Source: Clostridiales bacterium (lineage in GTDB: Bacteria > Bacillota > Clostridia > Lachnospirales > Bianqueaceae). From it: DNA of 49,580 bases. Both the position numbers and the translations under genes were made by a program. The notes under the pieces are model-generated. The model had not been told where the DNA came from. It was given only the letters and a program-made list of their open reading frames with translations, and made no database searches. Every line of letters starts with the position of its first letter. The stretch's first letter is position 1. Below, in pieces: positions 33,420 to 41,872 of the stretch. The stretch covers positions 1 through 49,580 of the forward strand of contig JAILDJ010000065.1 in the NCBI GenBank assembly GCA_024689505.1, read 5' to 3'.

Positions 33420-34131
33420 AAACCTGCAAAAGCATTTTGAAGAAGACACCCATGTCCTGAAGGGCGTCAACGTGGAGATCAACAAAGGCGACGTCATCTG
33501 CGTCATCGGGCCCTCCGGTTCCGGAAAATCCACGTTCCTGCGCTGCCTGAACATGCTGGAACGCCCCACCGGCGGCCAGATCATCTTCGAGGGTGACGAC
33601 CTGACTTCCAAAAAGATCGACTTGGATCTGCACCGGCAGAAGATGGGCATGGTCTTTCAGCAGTTCAACCTCTTCCCACATATGACCGTGCTGGACAACA
33701 TGACCTGCGCTCCGGTCCTGCTGAAGAAAATGACAAAACCAGAAGCCGAGAAAAAAGCGTTGGAGCTTTTGGATCGTGTCGGACTGAAGGACCGCGCGGC
33801 GGCCTACCCCAACCAGCTCTCCGGCGGCCAGAAGCAACGTGTGGCCATCGTGCGGGCACTCTGCATGGAGCCCGACGTCATGCTGTTCGATGAGCCCACC
33901 AGCGCGCTGGATCCGGAAATGGTCGGTGAAGTCCTGGACGTTATGAAAGAACTGGCCCGCGAGGGCATGACCATGGTGGTGGTCACCCACGAGATGGGTT
34001 TCGCCCGCGAAGTTTCCAACCGGGTCCTCTTCCTGGACGGCGGTGTGATCGCCGAGGAAGGAACGCCGGATCAGATCTTCAATCATCCGCAGACCGAGCG
34101 TCTGCAGAGCTTCCTGGCAAAAGTACTGTGA
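33406..34131 (+). CDS. Polar amino-acid ABC transporter ATPase
   Basis: 241 aa with a GTG start (GGAGG upstream inside the permease gene). Walker [10 protein letters not shown] (35-43), Q-loop [12 protein letters not shown], signature LSGGQKQR, Walker [12 protein letters not shown] and the switch His in VTHEMGFA. GlnQ/HisP class. A strong terminator follows. Confidence 0.97.
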   Translation: MISVKNLQKHFEEDTHVLKGVNVEINKGDVICVIGPSGSGKSTFLRCLNMLERPTGGQIIFEGDDLTSKKIDLDLHRQKMGMVFQQFNLFPHMTVLDNMTCAPVLLKKMTKPEAEKKALELLDRVGLKDRAAAYPNQLSGGQKQRVAIVRALCMEPDVMLFDEPTSALDPEMVGEVLDVMKELAREGMTMVVVTHEMGFAREVSNRVLFLDGGVIAEEGTPDQIFNHPQTERLQSFLAKVL

Positions 34132-34137
34132 AAAACG

Positions 34138-34172
34138 AAACGGCACCTCTGAAAAGAGGGCCGTTTTATTTT
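34138..34172 (+). terminator. Terminator of the amino-acid transporter operon
   Basis: Stem of 12 bp with one bulged A (34138-34150/34155-34166), GAAA tetraloop and a T-rich tail. Confidence 0.85.
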
Positions 34173-34195
34173 TTAGCAAAATTTTAAAAAATATG

Positions 34196-34246
34196 TTGAC
34201 AAACGATATATGTCGTGCTACGATATAGTCGACACACGACATATCG
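34196..34246 (+). promoter_or_regulatory. padR promoter with dyad operator
   Basis: Consensus TTGACA (34196-34201), 17-nt spacer, TACGAT (34219-34224) with extended TGC. An inverted repeat with 10-bp arms, ATATGTCGTG (34208-34217) and CACGACATAT (34235-34244), brackets the -10 box, and CGATATA is repeated at 34204, 34221 and 34252. This is what one expects of an autoregulating PadR repressor. Confidence 0.75.
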
Positions 34247-34259
34247 GGAGGCGATATAA

Positions 34260-34571
34260 ATGAAAAAGAACGAACCATTGTCGGAAAGCTATTACTACAT
34301 CCTGCTTTGTCTGGCCAAAGGCGCCAATCACGGCTACGGCATCATGCAGATGACAGAGGCTCTTTCCGAAGGCGACGTGACCATCGGTTCCGGGACCATG
34401 TACGGCGCCACCAGCAACATGATGAAAAAAGGATGGATCCGCGAGATCATGTCCGATGAGCCCGGCTTTGAACGCCGCAGGCTGTACCAGTTGACCGATT
34501 CCGGCCGCGATGTTCTGTACCAGGAGATCGCAAGACTCCGCCGGATGCTCAAAAACGCAGAGGAGGTTTGA
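34260..34571 (+). CDS. PadR family transcriptional regulator
   Basis: 103 aa, short PadR (subfamily 2-like) winged helix: SYYYILLCLAKGANHGYGIMQ near 9-29 and GTMYGATSNMMKKGWI in the recognition part. It probably represses its own promoter and the DUF2812 gene right after it, the usual PadR-effector gene pairing. Ligand unknown. Confidence 0.93.
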   Translation: MKKNEPLSESYYYILLCLAKGANHGYGIMQMTEALSEGDVTIGSGTMYGATSNMMKKGWIREIMSDEPGFERRRLYQLTDSGRDVLYQEIARLRRMLKNAEEV

Positions 34572-34573
34572 CC

Positions 34574-35479
34574 ATGGGAGCACAATATAAGAATTCTTGC
34601 AAGATCTATTCCGCATGGAATTATGAAAAAGAGATCGAAGATCTGAACAAGGCGTCCGCACAAGGCTGGCAGTTGGTCAAAGGCGGCTGCTTCCACAGCC
34701 GGTTCGTAAAAAACCCAGGCATCCAGTACCGGTATCAAATGGATTTCCGCAAGATCGAGGATATGGGCCGTTATATCGAGACGTTCCGCGAACAGGGCTG
34801 GGAGTATATCAACTCTACCTTCAATGGCTGGCATTATTTCCGCAAGCTGTACGATCCCACCCTGCCGGAAGAAGCCTACGAGATCTTCACAGACCGCGAG
34901 TCCCTGCATGAGATGAACAACCGCTGGGCGCGTATAGCGCTGGGGATCGGCATCGCACTGGCACTTTTTGCCGTGCTCTACTGCATCAAACTGATCCGGC
35001 AGCCGAACCTTCCGTCGCTGATCCAGGTCCTGACCTTCGCCATCGAATCGGTCGTCCTGCTGCGGGGCTGGTCCATCATGCGCAAGCCCGGGTCCAACCG
35101 CAGCCGTCACGGAGACAGTCTCTTCTTGACTATATTCTTCATCGTGATCCTACTGGGCGCTTTTGGCAGCATCGCTCTGTCAGATCTGCGTCCTGATCTA
35201 TACACCGAGCAGAACGCCGCATCCATCGATCAGCCGATCGTAGACAACCAGTGGCTCGAGTTCAAGATCCATTACCCGGACCGGTACTACCTGGATCTGG
35301 ACATCGAAGCCCCGGAACCCGCGACCATCAAGGTCATGGATGCATCCGGTACGGCGGTCTACGAGGTGACCGAGACCAGCTTCCACAAGCAGGACCTGCC
35401 GGTGAAACTTTCAAGAGGGACCTACAAACTGAGTCTGTCCTGCACTTCAGGTTTTGACGTAAAATGCAAGGTGCAGTAA
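34574..35479 (+). CDS. DUF2812 domain membrane protein
   Basis: 301 aa. Residues 1-120 are a DUF2812 domain (YSAWNYEKEIEDLNKASAQGWQL, WEYINSTFNGWHYFRK); helices lie at about 122-142, 155-168 and 181-201; and the external C-terminal part of about 100 residues is beta-rich. DUF2812 genes often follow padR. ATG at 34574 with AGGAGG 7 nt before it is preferred to a TTG two codons earlier. It is translationally close to padR (2 nt gap). The function is unknown. Confidence 0.9.
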   Translation: MGAQYKNSCKIYSAWNYEKEIEDLNKASAQGWQLVKGGCFHSRFVKNPGIQYRYQMDFRKIEDMGRYIETFREQGWEYINSTFNGWHYFRKLYDPTLPEEAYEIFTDRESLHEMNNRWARIALGIGIALALFAVLYCIKLIRQPNLPSLIQVLTFAIESVVLLRGWSIMRKPGSNRSRHGDSLFLTIFFIVILLGAFGSIALSDLRPDLYTEQNAASIDQPIVDNQWLEFKIHYPDRYYLDLDIEAPEPATIKVMDASGTAVYEVTETSFHKQDLPVKLSRGTYKLSLSCTSGFDVKCKVQ

Positions 35480-35491
35480 AAACCGAACAAC

Positions 35492-35536
35492 AAAAACAGC
35501 TGTGAACAACGATGACTCGTTTTCACAGCTTTTTTT
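35492..35536. terminator. Convergent terminator between the DUF2812 and amidohydrolase genes
   Basis: Perfect 9-bp stem AGCTGTGAA (35498-35506)/TTCACAGCT (35522-35530), 15-nt loop, T6 on the plus side and an A-tract on the minus side. Confidence 0.82.
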
Positions 35537-35540
35537 ATCT

Positions 35541-37145
35541 TTACACGCGCCGTCCACCCAGCCAGCAGGACTCCACGGACACATCGTGCAAGGCCTTGAC
35601 GTCCACCTCGAAAGGATCCTGCCCCAGCACAACGAAATCCGCCGCATATCCAGGCGCGATACGGCCCTTCCACTGCTCCTCGAAACTGGCCTCAGCACTG
35701 CGGATGGTGAAGCTGTCCAGCGCCTCCTGCACCGTGAAGGCTTCCTGCGGGAGGTATGGACCGGTGCCGTCCATGGATGTACGGGTCACTGCGCATTCGA
35801 TGCCCTTTATCACGTCCGGGATCTCCACCGGGCAGTCGGATCCATTGGAGACCGACACACCGCTTTGCATCAAGGTCTTCCAGGAATAGCTGGTGGAAGC
35901 CATCTCCAGCCCGACCCTGTCTTCGACAATATGATTGTCATAATCCAGGAAGATGGACTGGGCATAGACGTGCAGCCCCAGATCGCGGATCCGCTGCAGC
36001 TGGTCGGCCCGGGAGATCTGACAGTGCACGATCCCATGACGATGATCTTTGCGCGGGTGCTCCGCCAGCGCTTTTTCGATAGCGTCCAGCACTTCATCCA
36101 GACAGGCGTCGCCGATCGCATGGACCGCGACCTGCATACCATGTGCGTTGGCATAGGAGATCAACTGTTCCAGCTCCGCAGGGCTCAGCAGTGAAAACCC
36201 GCAGGTATCCGGCTGATCGGCATAGGGACGGGACAGATGCGCCGTGCGGCTGCCCAAAGAACCATCATCCACGATCTTCAACGGTCCGATCCGAAACATA
36301 TCGGTACCTACACCGGTCACGTTGCCCGCTTCGACGAAGTCCCTCAGCCCTTCCGGATCCACGAAATTCGCCTGCTCATAGACCCGCACCGTCAGCTCAT
36401 GCCGCTCCTCCAACGCACGATAGGCGGCATTGACCGCTTCATAAGAGACGCCCGCGAAAACCCCATAATCATCACTTTGCACACTTGTGATACCATATGT
36501 GTTCAGCGTATGGCAGGCGCGGCGGATCATCTCCATCAATTCTTCCTGGGACGGACTTGGAATGTGCGGGCTGACCAGTTCAATGGCATTGTCAAATAAG
36601 CGGCCGTCCGGCTGCCCGTTCTCCATACCGATGGCGCCGCCCTCCGGAGACCGGGTCTCGGCGGTGATACCCACCAGCTCCAAAGCGCGGGAATTGATGA
36701 CACAGGCATGCCCACAGGCGCGTGTCACCATGATAGGGTACGCGGTCGAGATCGAATCCAGATCCGTCCGGTCCGGCATCCGCTGCACGTCGGTGAAATA
36801 ATCCTGGTTCCATCCCCGGCCCAGAAGCCATTGTCCATCCCGCGGTGGATGCTCTTTTGCGTACGTGCGCATAAAATCCAGCATCCCTGCCAGGCTGCTC
36901 GTATGCTGATGGAGCGGTGCGATGCTCAGGAACCGTCCATACCCCAGCAGGTGCATGTGAGAATCGTTGAATCCGGGGCATACGAAACGCCCCTCCAGAT
37001 CTGTACACACGGTCTCCTCGTCCTTAAGCGCAAGGATCTCCTCATCCGTCCCTACGGCCCGGAATATCCCATCTTCCACGAGGAAGGCCTGCTGCAGCTC
37101 GTTCCCACCGGTATAGACCCGGCCATGATAAAATACTGCTTTCAT
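35541..37145 (-). CDS. Amidohydrolase, YtcJ-like
   Basis: 534 aa. TIM-barrel metal-dependent hydrolase of the YtcJ/exoenzyme-regulatory group: HxH motif in CPGFNDSHMHL (near 56-66), IGPLKIVDDGSLGSRTA in the middle, AVHAIGDACLDEVL, HCQISR, and a C-terminal GRIAPGYAADFVVLGQDPF beta-sandwich return. It hydrolyses an amide or ester of unknown identity. It has its own strong promoter and stands alone. Confidence 0.93.
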   Translation of the reverse strand: MKAVFYHGRVYTGGNELQQAFLVEDGIFRAVGTDEEILALKDEETVCTDLEGRFVCPGFNDSHMHLLGYGRFLSIAPLHQHTSSLAGMLDFMRTYAKEHPPRDGQWLLGRGWNQDYFTDVQRMPDRTDLDSISTAYPIMVTRACGHACVINSRALELVGITAETRSPEGGAIGMENGQPDGRLFDNAIELVSPHIPSPSQEELMEMIRRACHTLNTYGITSVQSDDYGVFAGVSYEAVNAAYRALEERHELTVRVYEQANFVDPEGLRDFVEAGNVTGVGTDMFRIGPLKIVDDGSLGSRTAHLSRPYADQPDTCGFSLLSPAELEQLISYANAHGMQVAVHAIGDACLDEVLDAIEKALAEHPRKDHRHGIVHCQISRADQLQRIRDLGLHVYAQSIFLDYDNHIVEDRVGLEMASTSYSWKTLMQSGVSVSNGSDCPVEIPDVIKGIECAVTRTSMDGTGPYLPQEAFTVQEALDSFTIRSAEASFEEQWKGRIAPGYAADFVVLGQDPFEVDVKALHDVSVESCWLGGRRV

Positions 37146-37184
37146 ATCGTTTCTGCCTTTTCCTGAAAAACTGATTTGGGGATG

Positions 37185-37213
37185 ATTATAGCATTCCCGT
37201 CCAGCAGGGTCAA
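37185..37213 (-). promoter_or_regulatory. Amidohydrolase promoter
   Basis: Minus strand TTGACC (37208-37213), 17-nt spacer, perfect TATAAT (37185-37190) with extended TGC. Confidence 0.83.
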
Positions 37214-37227
37214 TCGTACATACAATG

Positions 37228-37257
37228 AAAAAAGGTACTTCCTCGTGAAGTACCTTT
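37228..37257 (-). terminator. Arginase terminator overlapping its stop codon
   Basis: Perfect 11-bp stem (37231-37241/37247-37257), 5-nt loop and six U on the minus strand. The stem begins in the arginase stop codon. Confidence 0.85.
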
Positions 37258-38128
37258 ACTTGTTCTCTTGTACCGCTTCCGCGACTTCGCGCAGGATGCG
37301 GGCTGCGATGGTCTCGGTCTTTCCGTCGATATCGCGCAAGGGGTTGAGTTCGACCAGATCAAAGGAACGGACCGGGTCGATATGTTCCGTGATGTAGCGG
37401 CAGATACTGTACGCATCCGCTTCGGAAATGCCGTCCACTTCCGGCACCGACACGCCAGGCGCGGCCACCGGATCGATCACGTCCAGGTCATAGCTCACGT
37501 GGATGCCGTTCGTTCCCTCACCCGCGATGCGGTAGGCCTGTTCCATGATGGCTTCGACGCCCTGCTCTTTGATGTCGTCCGTCGTAAAAACTGTCAGTCC
37601 GGCATCGTAAATATTCGTCCACTCGTCATCATCCACCGCGCGGGCACCTACGACGACCGCACGCTGCACGTGGATCGGACTGGCCAGATGGAAGGTCCTC
37701 AAGGCCGCACAATCATATCCGGTGATGGCTGCCAGCGGCAGGCCGTGGATGTTGCCGGTCTCCGTAGTATCAAATGTATTGAAATCCGTATGCGCATCGA
37801 TCCAGATGATCCCGAGGGGCCCCTGGATCTTCTGGCTGGCCAAGGCTGAGGCGATGGCGACGGAATGATCTCCGCCCAGCAGAATGGGGAACCGCCCCGC
37901 TTCAACCTCCGGCAGGATGGTCCGGTACATACGCTCGTTATAGGCATTCACAGCCGCTTCGTTCTTGCGCAGATCCAGCGGATCATGGCTTTTGACGATG
38001 GTCAGGTCCTGCATCAGCAGGCGGCGCTCCAGCCCCGGCAGATCCCGCGTCAGGTGCTCCGCTCCATACGCCGCTCCGTCCATGTGTACTCCCAGATGCG
38101 AACCGGCTCCAAACAACATTGCTTCCAT
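37256..38128 (-). CDS. rocF: Arginase family protein
   Basis: 290 aa, ureohydrolase fold. Mn ligands are all present: LLGGDHSVA (His), WIDAHTDFNTF (Asp, His, Asp) and SYDLDVIDPVAAPG (two Asp). The SYDLDVIDP and PGVSVPE pattern is nearer to arginase (arginine to ornithine and urea) than to agmatinase. Substrate not proven. Own promoter and terminator. Confidence 0.9.
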   Translation of the reverse strand: MEAMLFGAGSHLGVHMDGAAYGAEHLTRDLPGLERRLLMQDLTIVKSHDPLDLRKNEAAVNAYNERMYRTILPEVEAGRFPILLGGDHSVAIASALASQKIQGPLGIIWIDAHTDFNTFDTTETGNIHGLPLAAITGYDCAALRTFHLASPIHVQRAVVVGARAVDDDEWTNIYDAGLTVFTTDDIKEQGVEAIMEQAYRIAGEGTNGIHVSYDLDVIDPVAAPGVSVPEVDGISEADAYSICRYITEHIDPVRSFDLVELNPLRDIDGKTETIAARILREVAEAVQENK

Positions 38129-38163
38129 ATGATCTCCAAAATGATAATATTTTAACCTGCAAA

Positions 38164-38192
38164 ACTATAGCACAGGCACTATTGTTTGTCAA
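38164..38192 (-). promoter_or_regulatory. Arginase promoter
   Basis: Minus strand consensus TTGACA (38187-38192), 17-nt spacer, TATAGT (38164-38169) with extended TGC. Confidence 0.83.
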
Positions 38193-38204
38193 TTGAAGAT
38201 TATA

Positions 38205-38948
38205 TTACAAAAATCCGACCTTTTTGTCCGTCTCTGAGAAACAGTCTTTGAAATCGAAGATGACGTAGGGCTCGCCGTCGGCAGTCTCCAGCGTGCCTAC
38301 CACCGCATGGTCCATGCATGCGATCCTGGGATACATGACGTCGCCCAGCGTCGCGGACCTATGATAGGAGACCCGGAGCGTCCGGATGATGAAGTCCTCC
38401 GGGATCAGGTCCTGGATCAGCCGGATATACTGCGCGTTGTTCACATGGTGATTGCTGTCCAGATAATAGGGCATGACCTCGATGGCCTCGCCTCTTGCGG
38501 CATCCTCGGGCACCGTGATCCGGTCCTTCTCTTCCTCGATGGGCAGAGGGACTGTACGGCCATAGGCCTCCGTCTCCTCTGGCAGGATGCGCACCGGCCG
38601 ACCATTGACGGTGCTCAGCAGAGCCCACTTAGTATGCGCGGCGGCAAGCATCCTCCCCTCCTCACTGCGCAGCGTGAAGTTACGCAGGCCGCGGAAGCCC
38701 TTGCAATCGATCGCGTCCGTATGGATGGTGACCAGGTCCCCGCAGGCAGGCCGGTCGAACACCAGGATCTTCCAGGCTGTCAGGACCCACATCGTCTCCT
38801 TGTCGGCCCAGTACTGCATGCCCATCCCGACGGAAGCATCGTGAAAGACCGTGCAGTCCTGAAAATAATCCGCCAGATGATCATATGTCAAAACTTCATT
38901 CTGACCGCACTCGCTGTAGCGGATGCGGGATGTAAATTCATATCCCAT
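38205..38948 (-). CDS. Acyl-ACP thioesterase
   Basis: 247 aa, double hot-dog fold of the FatA/bacterial acyl-ACP thioesterase type. The first half has SRIRYSECGQNEVLTYDHLADYFQD (about 6-30) and SVGMGMQYWADKETMWVLTAW; the second has the catalytic-region DSNHHVNNAQYIRLIQD. It releases fatty acids from ACP. Start at 38948 is chosen because GGAGG is 9 nt before it; the frame runs 17 codons further through the upstream terminator. Its ribosome binding site lies in that terminator's hairpin. Confidence 0.92.
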   Translation of the reverse strand: MGYEFTSRIRYSECGQNEVLTYDHLADYFQDCTVFHDASVGMGMQYWADKETMWVLTAWKILVFDRPACGDLVTIHTDAIDCKGFRGLRNFTLRSEEGRMLAAAHTKWALLSTVNGRPVRILPEETEAYGRTVPLPIEEEKDRITVPEDAARGEAIEVMPYYLDSNHHVNNAQYIRLIQDLIPEDFIIRTLRVSYHRSATLGDVMYPRIACMDHAVVGTLETADGEPYVIFDFKDCFSETDKKVGFL

Positions 38949-38951
38949 AAG

Positions 38952-38994
38952 AAAAAACCTCCAATCCGGTATTGTATACCGTTTGGAGGTTTTT
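38952..38994 (-). terminator. SPFH gene terminator that hides the thioesterase ribosome binding site
   Basis: Outer 12-bp stem (38953-38964/38983-38994) and inner 6-bp stem (38967-38972/38976-38981). On the minus strand it ends GGAGG then U6, so the 3' arm holds the Shine-Dalgarno of the next gene. Confidence 0.85.
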
Positions 38995-38999
38995 CGCAA
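38971..38999 (-). promoter_or_regulatory. Candidate thioesterase promoter nested in the terminator
   Basis: Minus strand TTGCGA (38994-38999), 17-nt spacer, TACAAT (38971-38976) inside the hairpin. A transcript starting near 38964 would carry only the 3' arm and leave the ribosome binding site free. Confidence 0.5.
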
Positions 39000-39001
39000 G
39001 A

Positions 39002-39901
39002 TTAATTGTTAGTTTCGGAAGGTACGACCGGCGTGGCCGGCGTTTCTTCGGCTTCGACATCGTCCAGGCCGATCATGATGCCGGTGTTGCCGTCGCCCAC
39101 GAACTTCGGCAGGGCACCATCCCATTTCTGCAGTTTCTCATACTCCAGAACTTCCTTGGACAATGACTCCTGCAGTGTGCGGTTGGCATCGGCCTGACCC
39201 TGTGCACGGATCCGCTCGGCTTCCGCCTCCGCCTCAGCCTGCGTCTTCTTGACCTCGGCGTCCGCCAGCGCTTTATCGATGGCCTTCTGGTTCTCGATGG
39301 CCTGCTGCTCGGCTTCCAGCGTCGCCTTCTGCTTGCTGGCGATGGCCTGGTTGTAGCTCTCATCGAAATCCGCATTGTTGATGACGACTTTGTTCACCAT
39401 GACGACGTTCTCACCATACTTCTCATCCAGCGCTTTCTGGATGTTCTCCATGGCTCTGGGCTCGATGATGGAACGGTTGGTCACATCGATATCGGTCAGT
39501 TCCTTACTGGTGCTCTTGATGGCGGAGGCTACCAGATTCTCGGTCACCAGGTTCTCACGGTAGCTGGAGACATTGGCATACACCCAGGCGGATTTCTCCG
39601 GATTGATACGGTAGGTGACCGTCACGTTCTCGAAGTAGACCGCGGTACGGGCCTTGGTCTCGGACCAGACCTTGTCGTCGAACTCGATATCCTGCTGCTT
39701 GTTGTTGACCTTTTCCACGGACTGGATGAACGGGATCTTGAAATTGATGCCGTTCGGCACGGTCCTCTCGTGGATCTGGCCGAAGGTGGTCTTGACGCCG
39801 GAATAACCCGTCGGGATGACGACCACCGACTGTGATACCACGATCAGCAGCGCGACGATGATGAACAACGCGGTCATGATTTTGGAAGATGCTTTTTTCA
39901 T
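39002..39901 (-). CDS. SPFH/prohibitin family membrane protein
   Basis: 299 aa. One N-terminal helix (about 8-29), then the SPFH/band 7 domain (IPTGYSGVKTTFGQIHERTVPNGINFKIPFIQSVEKV, about 29-65, on to about 200), then a long Ala/Glu/Lys-rich coiled coil (about 195-245) and an acidic tail. It forms large oligomers in membranes, often with proteases. It is controlled by an Mn2+-type riboswitch, which is unusual. The terminator after it separates it from the thioesterase gene. Confidence 0.93.
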   Translation of the reverse strand: MKKASSKIMTALFIIVALLIVVSQSVVVIPTGYSGVKTTFGQIHERTVPNGINFKIPFIQSVEKVNNKQQDIEFDDKVWSETKARTAVYFENVTVTYRINPEKSAWVYANVSSYRENLVTENLVASAIKSTSKELTDIDVTNRSIIEPRAMENIQKALDEKYGENVVMVNKVVINNADFDESYNQAIASKQKATLEAEQQAIENQKAIDKALADAEVKKTQAEAEAEAERIRAQGQADANRTLQESLSKEVLEYEKLQKWDGALPKFVGDGNTGIMIGLDDVEAEETPATPVVPSETNN

Positions 39902-39935
39902 AGTACTGTGTCCTTTCCTTTTCCAGGTTCCTGAT

Positions 39936-39979
39936 AAAGAAAAGACTTTTATCAGAAACCTTGGGTTCTGATAAAAGTC
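39936..39979 (-). terminator. Riboswitch expression platform terminator
   Basis: Stem 39944-39957/39966-39979 with two more base pairs and a small loop, then UUUUCUUU. The arm at 39969-39977 is also the 3' strand of aptamer helix P1, so aptamer and terminator exclude each other. Confidence 0.88.
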
Positions 39980-40063
39980 TTGCTGTTTGATCTGATACGG
40001 GCATCCATGATGCCGGTTGACGGTCTCAGCCCCGGTGACCCGGGCAGCTACTCCCTTTTATCA
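39969..40063 (-). promoter_or_regulatory. yybP-ykoY (Mn2+) riboswitch upstream of the SPFH gene
   Basis: Minus-strand RNA: P1 helix UGAUAAAAG (40055-40063) with CUUUUAUCA (39969-39977); just inside it GGGAGUAGC at the 5' side and AGCAAGAC at the 3' side, the two most conserved blocks of the yybP-ykoY class. Between them are a GC-rich hairpin (CCCGGGUCACCGGGG) and a second arm with CCGUCAACCGGC. Mn2+ binding should stabilise P1 and prevent the terminator, so the switch is predicted to turn expression on. Confidence 0.88.
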
Positions 40064-40075
40064 TTTGTCGGAGGT

Positions 40076-40103
40076 ATTATATCAAATTCTGCGCAAATGT
40101 CAA
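40076..40103 (-). promoter_or_regulatory. Promoter of riboswitch and SPFH gene
   Basis: Minus strand consensus TTGACA (40098-40103), 16-nt spacer, perfect TATAAT (40076-40081) with extended TGA. Confidence 0.88.
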
Positions 40104-40121
40104 GGGGTACCTCGTAAATTT

Positions 40122-41159
40122 TCAGTACCGGTTGTGGACCTGCTCCGCAAAGCACAGTACGTCCCGGATCTCGAGTTCCGTACCATCGTCCAAAATGGCC
40201 CGGCCGTTCATCCGTCCGAAGACCTGATGCTGATCGGACACCAGCACCTTGAAATCCAGCTCGGCCGCCCGGTCCAGGATGGGGATGAACTCCATTTCGA
40301 ACCGCCCATCGGAGGATGAGAAGGTCCACGGATCCGTATAATTGCCGGAAGCTGGCAGGTGGAAGGTGACGTCTTCCAGTTTGTGCACCTTGCCATCGTA
40401 GAACAACACGTTCTCTGAAGCGGCCCCGGTGTTGCCGAAGCCATAGCCGATGTTGAAACCGAAGGCATGACCGTTCAGGTCGCAGTTGCCCGCACCCCAG
40501 AACCATGTGTTGTCATAGGTCCAGACTCCGCGGCCCCAGTCCAGTGTACCGAAATTGCGCATCGGGTCGAAACGGTACCGTTTTCCGTTCCATTCCACCC
40601 AGCCGGACGCCCGCATCCCCAGGATCTTCTGGTTATAGTAAAAATGTTTGTCCTTGTCCCAAGGCGTCGCGATGACCATGGACTCCGCTGGCGCCGGAGG
40701 CGGTGCGAGCATGATGTCACAATGGAACGGTTTCTTCTGATAGAAATCCAGGAATTTGCAGCGGATGCGTCGGCTTGCATCCTCCTGCACTTCGAACTTC
40801 ATGTGCAGGCGCTTGTCCTTATACTCCGTGACGCCGCTTTCCGATGAGGAAGGCAGTTTGAGTTTGCCCATAGGCAGGACGTTGAGGATGGTCTCCGTAT
40901 GTTCCCAAGGTCTTTCTCCCAGTTCCAGCAACGAAACGGATTGCAGGCCAATGTAGCCATCGTCTGAGATGGTGAACGCCACGGCGAAATCATCCCCCAC
41001 GACCAGATAATAGTCCCATTCCTTGATACGGAACTTAGGTGCTTTGATATCTTCCCGACGGTATTCCGGCAGCAGATGTCTGGCCCATCCCGGCTCCCGC
41101 AGGTTGCCCTCTGCGTTCAGCAGCGGACCCTGCGCAGTGATCTCATGATTCTGTCTCAT
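40122..41159 (-). CDS. DUF2804 family protein
   Basis: 345 aa, soluble, rich in Trp and Tyr. The DUF2804 signature is clear: ITAQGPLLNAEGNLREPGWARHLLPEY at the start, WDYYLVVGDDFAVAFTISDDGYIG near 48-70, and DPMRNFGTLDWGRGVWTYDNTWFWGAG in the second half. A beta-rich, lipocalin-like hydrophobic-ligand binder is a fair guess; the function is unknown. Last of three overlapping genes with the metallo-hydrolase and the aldo-keto reductase. No clear terminator follows. Confidence 0.92.
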   Translation of the reverse strand: MRQNHEITAQGPLLNAEGNLREPGWARHLLPEYRREDIKAPKFRIKEWDYYLVVGDDFAVAFTISDDGYIGLQSVSLLELGERPWEHTETILNVLPMGKLKLPSSSESGVTEYKDKRLHMKFEVQEDASRRIRCKFLDFYQKKPFHCDIMLAPPPAPAESMVIATPWDKDKHFYYNQKILGMRASGWVEWNGKRYRFDPMRNFGTLDWGRGVWTYDNTWFWGAGNCDLNGHAFGFNIGYGFGNTGAASENVLFYDGKVHKLEDVTFHLPASGNYTDPWTFSSSDGRFEMEFIPILDRAAELDFKVLVSDQHQVFGRMNGRAILDDGTELEIRDVLCFAEQVHNRY

Positions 41160-41872
41160 AATTCGACCTCCATCTCATCCATAGCCAGTTCCACCGGGAT
41201 CTGTGCCTGCTGTTTCAGCGTCCAGACCTCCGGCACCTTTCGGGGTTGATAATGATTGATGATCCATCTGCCGATCTCTTGCTCTTTCATGATCGGCAGA
41301 TATTCGACCGGTGAAAAATGTGCCGCTTCCGCGATCACGAGATCGACCGGATCCTTAAGTGCCTCCAGCGGGAAGTCGATCTGCGGCCCTTTCAGGTCCC
41401 CGGTGAACAACACACGTTTTCCCTCTGCTTCCACGAGATACGCGTAAGACGGATCGATGTGTTTCGTTTTGAAGGCCGTCACCTTCAGCACACCATCATT
41501 GTAGATCATGCCCTCCTGAGTCACCTGGAACTCGATGTCCTCCCGCAGATGGTTGTGGTTGACCATCAGCCATGCTTTCAGCACCTCGACTGCCATCTGC
41601 TCCGGTACGACGACGCGCGGAAAACAGGTCTTGAAATACCAGCTGATCAGATCCACAAAAGAGACGAGCCCATTCGTGTGATCCCCATGCATATGGGTGA
41701 TGAACACACCTTTGATGCTCTCTTCCGGAATGTGCCTGCGGCGGACGTCCTCGATCACCTGGGTGCCCATGTCGATGAAATATCTGCGGTCTTCGACTTC
41801 GATCATCGTGCAGGCGCAGCGACGGTCACCTTCCGGCACTCCATGGCTGGAACCGATAAACGTGATCTTCAT
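41156..41872 (-). CDS. MBL-fold metallohydrolase (RNase Z-like)
   Basis: 238 aa. Metallo-beta-lactamase fold with THMHGDH (near 59-65), a further Asp in FTGDLKGP, and MKITFIGSSHGVPEGDRRCACTMIEV at the N-terminus, as in RNase Z-like/PqqB-like hydrolases. Without the long exosite arm of true RNase Z the substrate is open. It overlaps both neighbours by 4 nt. Confidence 0.92.
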   Translation of the reverse strand: MKITFIGSSHGVPEGDRRCACTMIEVEDRRYFIDMGTQVIEDVRRRHIPEESIKGVFITHMHGDHTNGLVSFVDLISWYFKTCFPRVVVPEQMAVEVLKAWLMVNHNHLREDIEFQVTQEGMIYNDGVLKVTAFKTKHIDPSYAYLVEAEGKRVLFTGDLKGPQIDFPLEALKDPVDLVIAEAAHFSPVEYLPIMKEQEIGRWIINHYQPRKVPEVWTLKQQAQIPVELAMDEMEVEL

